From: Schwartzia sp. (in: firmicutes)
GTDB taxonomy: Bacteria > Bacillota > Negativicutes > Selenomonadales > Selenomonadaceae
Assembly (NCBI GenBank): GCA_017458745.1
Contig: JAFTAB010000082.1
Location: 1 to 42,235 of the forward strand
Length of the DNA: 42,235 nucleotides
Direction of reading: 5' to 3'
The notes under the pieces were generated by a model. That model was not told where the DNA came from. It did not search any database and was given only the letters and a program-made list of their open reading frames with translations. Position numbers and translations under genes: made by a program. This document shows, one piece after another, positions 40,449 to 42,235 of this stretch (position 1 is the stretch's first letter; every line of letters starts with the position of its first letter).

Positions 40449-40475
40449 TAAAAAAACTAAAAAGGCGGTGCTGAA

Positions 40476-40946
40476 ATGTGGAAGAATCCAAGAAAAGGCT
40501 TATTGTCATTGGCGCTCTCCTGCTGGCTGCTGTCGTTGCCCTGTACTTCCTATGCCGCGACGTATCAAATGACGGAAGCGCAGATGCAGACGTTAGAGTC
40601 GAACTTCTTAGAGCTGGAGACGCGCAACGCTCAGCTGCTGAAAATACTGACAGAGTCAGAGAACGAATTGACATTGGCATCGAGCGAGTCGGAGAGGCTG
40701 AAAGAGCTATTGCAGATAGCGAACAATCAGCTATCCAAATTGATGACGGAATTGAAAGAAGCACGGAGCGAATCAGAGAGGGTATCGAAATCGCTAGAGA
40801 CAGCGAACAAAGAATTAGAGCGTGCAAGCGAGTCCTTGAGGAAATCAGAAGCGCAGCACAAGAAAACTGAATCGAGGCTGCGCACGCAGAAGACTCTTTG
40901 GCAGGTGCTCGCAATAATACTCGGAGGAGTGGTGGCGACAAAATGA
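40476..40946 (+). CDS. Exported coiled-coil protein with C-terminal TM, spanin-like
   Basis: A 156-aa product from ATG 40476. Residues 1-28 are a signal peptide (LLSLALSCWLLSLPCTSYA), with AxA-type cleavage at SYA/AT. A lipobox is not canonical (SLPC). YQMTEAQMQTLESNFLELET begins a long coiled coil up to ~135, and a TM helix (TLWQVLAIILGGVV) ends the protein. The pattern is known to me from phages of diderm Firmicutes. A periplasmic coiled coil anchored at both ends suits outer-membrane disruption. Another gene lies in a different frame over most of it. Confidence 0.75.
   Translation: MWKNPRKGLLSLALSCWLLSLPCTSYAATYQMTEAQMQTLESNFLELETRNAQLLKILTESENELTLASSESERLKELLQIANNQLSKLMTELKEARSESERVSKSLETANKELERASESLRKSEAQHKKTESRLRTQKTLWQVLAIILGGVVATK
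40478..40870 (+). CDS. Inner-membrane coiled-coil protein overlapped in another frame, i-spanin-like
   Basis: A 130-aa product from GTG 40478, two bases after the other gene's ATG, sharing the ribosome site AAAGGCGGTG. EESKKRLIVIGALLLAAVVA forms a signal-anchor TM (about 8-26). The remainder (DRVRERIDIGIERVGEAERA, then STERIREGIEIARDSEQRIR) is a periplasmic coiled coil. This is the topology of lambda Rz-like i-spanins. That two overlapping frames both encode a TM plus coiled coil is strong support for both being real. Confidence 0.7.
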   Translation: MEESKKRLIVIGALLLAAVVALYFLCRDVSNDGSADADVRVELLRAGDAQRSAAENTDRVRERIDIGIERVGEAERAIADSEQSAIQIDDGIERSTERIREGIEIARDSEQRIRACKRVLEEIRSAAQEN

Positions 40947-41587
40947 TATACTTAATTTACATGCCATTAATGCTGATATTCACGGTAATCTGCTATCTCA
41001 CGAATCCTATCGTTGTGTTTTTCGCGGATGAAGTCGGTGAACTGCATGGCGTGTTGAAATACTGGCAGACGTGGGATGACAGCTTGGATGTCGAGTTTTT
41101 TGTCAAGGAAAAGATGCCGAGGTTTCTGCGATACAATTTCGATGAGCATTATAAGGCCAGCCGGATGACTACGCCGGAGCTTTCGATAATTGGCCGCGAC
41201 AGGGGCTGCGTAATATCCAAGTGTGTGAGATGGACAATCTTGGAGCGCATACAGAGATACTTTTGCCGCGTCGGATGGCTCACTCGCAACTGCGCGTATG
41301 GATTCGCGTTCTGGGTGTTCGGGCGTAAATGCCGGGGTCGTGACATCATCATGCTGATAAATAAAAATGAAGGAAATCATTTCATCCGCGTGGGATATGA
41401 CAGAAGCAGAAATATATTTACTATGCCGTTCATCGTGCATATAGAGTGGCCAATAATAAAGGGCAAGCTCTCATGGAAATGTTTTTTCGGATGGAAAATA
41501 GACCGCGAGAGCGGAGACAATGAAAGAATGGCTATGATTGCGAACCGGATAGCGTTCAGGTTGGAAAAAGATAAAATACGTTCTTAA
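40943..41587 (+). CDS. DUF7338-like membrane-associated protein
   Basis: A 214-aa product from ATG 40943, behind GGAGGAGTGG. YLIYMPLMLIFTVICYLTNP is a hydrophobic N-terminus, followed by VVFFADEVGELHGVLKYWQT and WDDSLD. I recall this opening from a phage protein family (DUF7338) of Proteobacteria and diderm Firmicutes, present near lysis or tail genes. A Cys-containing, aromatic central part and FGWKIDRES follow. No function known. It is the last phage gene before the attachment site. Confidence 0.75.
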   Translation: MIYLIYMPLMLIFTVICYLTNPIVVFFADEVGELHGVLKYWQTWDDSLDVEFFVKEKMPRFLRYNFDEHYKASRMTTPELSIIGRDRGCVISKCVRWTILERIQRYFCRVGWLTRNCAYGFAFWVFGRKCRGRDIIMLINKNEGNHFIRVGYDRSRNIFTMPFIVHIEWPIIKGKLSWKCFFGWKIDRESGDNERMAMIANRIAFRLEKDKIRS

Positions 41588-41745
41588 CATTATCTAGCTA
41601 AATTTTAGGCAACAATAAGGTAACAATTCATTTTTTTGGCACTTACAAACCGCATGAAAAGGCACATAAAAAATGAAAGTAATTTTTGTTAAAAATCAAG
41701 TAAAGTGCTTATGTGACGGTGGTTTGAGAGCAATATTTTTTCAAA
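41588..41745. promoter_or_regulatory. Non-coding attP-arm region with short repeats
   Basis: An AT-rich stretch of 158 nt without a gene. GGCAACAAT (41608) and GGTAACAAT (41619) are direct repeats 11 bp apart. GGCACTTAC (41638) and GGCACATAA (41661) are related, and both are inverted in AAGTGCTTATGTG (41703-41715). Repeats of this kind beside a tRNA core resemble integrase or IHF arm-type sites. Confidence 0.45.
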
Positions 41746-41790
41746 CTCCTAAGCAGGGGGTCGGGCGTTCGAATCGCCCCAATCGCACCA
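41746..41790 (+). other. attR core: 3' half of tRNA-Arg(CCU)
   Basis: It starts at the anticodon loop CTCCTAA (anticodon CCT). It then reads GCAGG (3' anticodon stem), the variable loop, the T arm GGGCG-TTCGAAT-CGCCC, the 3' acceptor strand CAATCGC, discriminator A and CCA. The sequence before it has neither the 5' acceptor strand (GCGATTG) nor the matching CCTGC stem. It is therefore a remnant at the phage-host junction, not a functional tRNA. Confidence 0.88.
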
Positions 41791-41797
41791 TGTAAAA

Positions 41798-41832
41798 TCA
41801 AGGGATTCCGATTTTCGGAACCCCTTTTTTAT
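41798..41832 (+). terminator. Host terminator downstream of the tRNA remnant
   Basis: AGGGATTCCGA and TCGGAACCCCT form an imperfect hairpin followed by a run of T. It is the natural terminator of the interrupted tRNA gene and lies on the chromosome side. Confidence 0.8.
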
Positions 41833-42204
41833 TTCACTTTATCTTAGACTTTGCAACACGCCCTAATCAATGAATGTTGCAATAAATTTTGAAATAATAT
41901 ATAATGGTAATGTTATTTTCGCACAGATTTTGATACTTATCTCAGACCAAAATTTTTAATAAAAATTTTGACCTGAGATAAGTATGTTTCGCAGGCCACA
42001 GACGAGCCTATGGCTCGTCTGACATCAGCTAACGCATAAGCGATTCGCACACCACTAAAGCGGAGGCTCTCTACTTATCATGCGCTCTCTGTAAAGATTT
42101 AAAAATCCTAACAGAGAGTAGTATGATTACTGTGGTTTTGCATCATCATTGAAATAAAAAGATAAGCCCAAAAGCCCTTGCGGATTAGGGATTGGAGTAG
42201 TACA
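41833..42204. other. Host intergenic region with palindromes, no gene seen
   Basis: AT-rich DNA between the tRNA terminator and a partial gene at the right edge. It contains an inverted repeat at 41934-41957/41961-41984 (22 of 24 bases pair), a perfect 10-bp hairpin CAGACGAGCC/GGCTCGTCTG (41999-42021), and CTCTCTGT/ACAGAGAG around 42080-42120. No open frame with a ribosome site was found. Confidence 0.6.
41934..41984. repeat. Long inverted repeat, host side
   Basis: Two 24-nt arms that differ at two positions, separated by AAT. The outer part reads TACTTATCTCAG and the inner part is A/T-only. It could be a bidirectional terminator or a protein-binding palindrome. Confidence 0.7.
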
Positions 42205-42235
42205 ATGAATTTAAACAGCACAGCACAGCACAGCA
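42205..42235 (+). CDS. Partial host gene beginning with a pentanucleotide repeat
   Basis: ATG 42205 opens a frame (MNLNSTAQHS...) that runs off the window. From codon 4-5 on it is four copies of CAGCA (42216-42235). GGAG lies about 9 nt before the ATG (TTGGAGTAGTACAATG). Too short for any function call. Confidence 0.4.
   Translation, partial: MNLNSTAQHS

Larger units (their letters stand above)
1..41790. mobile_element. Myovirus prophage, right-hand part (left end outside window)
   Basis: The gene order is replication, terminase, portal, MuF, scaffold, capsid, connector, sheath, tube, chaperone, tape measure, baseplate, fibres, lysis. This is the standard order of PBSX/SPP1-like temperate phages with a contractile tail. 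The right border is a 3' tRNA fragment, as expected for integration into a tRNA gene. No integrase, excisionase or CI-like repressor is visible in the window, so the lysogeny module is inferred to lie left of position 1. No structural gene is visibly broken, so the element may be intact. Confidence 0.93.

Noticed and set aside
41746-41790. A complete tRNA gene
   Set aside because: Only the 3' half is present. The upstream sequence does not pair with the acceptor or anticodon stems.
1-42235. CRISPR array, insertion sequence or integrase
   Set aside because: No regularly spaced repeats, transposase motifs or tyrosine/serine recombinase motifs were found on either strand.

Overview
The window is the right-hand ~41.8 kb of an integrated, contractile-tailed (myovirus) prophage followed by about 445 bp of host chromosome. 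The right prophage end is marked by a 45-nt fragment matching the 3' half of tRNA-Arg(CCU), from anticodon loop to CCA, at 41746-41790. The matching 5' half is absent, so the intact tRNA, integrase and repressor should lie to the left of the window. The lysis genes encode membrane-anchored, periplasm-facing coiled-coil proteins of spanin type, which implies a host with an outer membrane. With the PBSX/SPP1-like (Firmicutes-style) structural genes, this suggests a diderm Firmicute (Negativicutes) or a Synergistota member. The species cannot be named from the sequence alone.

Layout. 1-3400: small early genes, several on the minus strand, with a duplicated divergent regulatory cassette, an HExxH protease-like protein and two tandem zinc-ribbon proteins. 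3384-13979: replication and nucleotide metabolism, with a DUF2800 nuclease-like protein, DUF2815 ssDNA-binding-like protein, family A DNA polymerase, primase/VapE helicase, an iteron-like non-coding region (10002-10258), VRR-NUC nuclease, SNF2-type helicase, MazG-like protein, HNH endonuclease and DUF3310. 14023-14865: probable late regulator. 15041-23539: packaging and head genes (terS, terL, portal, MuF head protein, scaffold, capsid, connectors). 23543-38823: contractile tail (sheath, tube, frameshifted assembly chaperone, tape measure, hub, baseplate, fibres, XkdX-like). 38902-41587: membrane and lysis genes, ending in two genes overlapped in different frames.

The most interesting locus is 19100-19700. 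The MuF head-morphogenesis protein continues into an AT-rich C-terminal domain that looks like a polymorphic toxin. A 74-aa candidate immunity gene overlaps its stop codon by 4 nt. A near-consensus promoter lies inside the toxin coding region, upstream of the immunity gene, and a terminator closes the unit. The terminator and its downstream sequence are repeated upstream of scaffold and of terS, as if this repeat marks the borders of exchangeable gene cassettes.

The early and replication genes read mostly rightward with 1-4 nt overlaps, so they are probably one long operon. The late genes appear to be another, punctuated by hairpin terminators placed just before selected genes.
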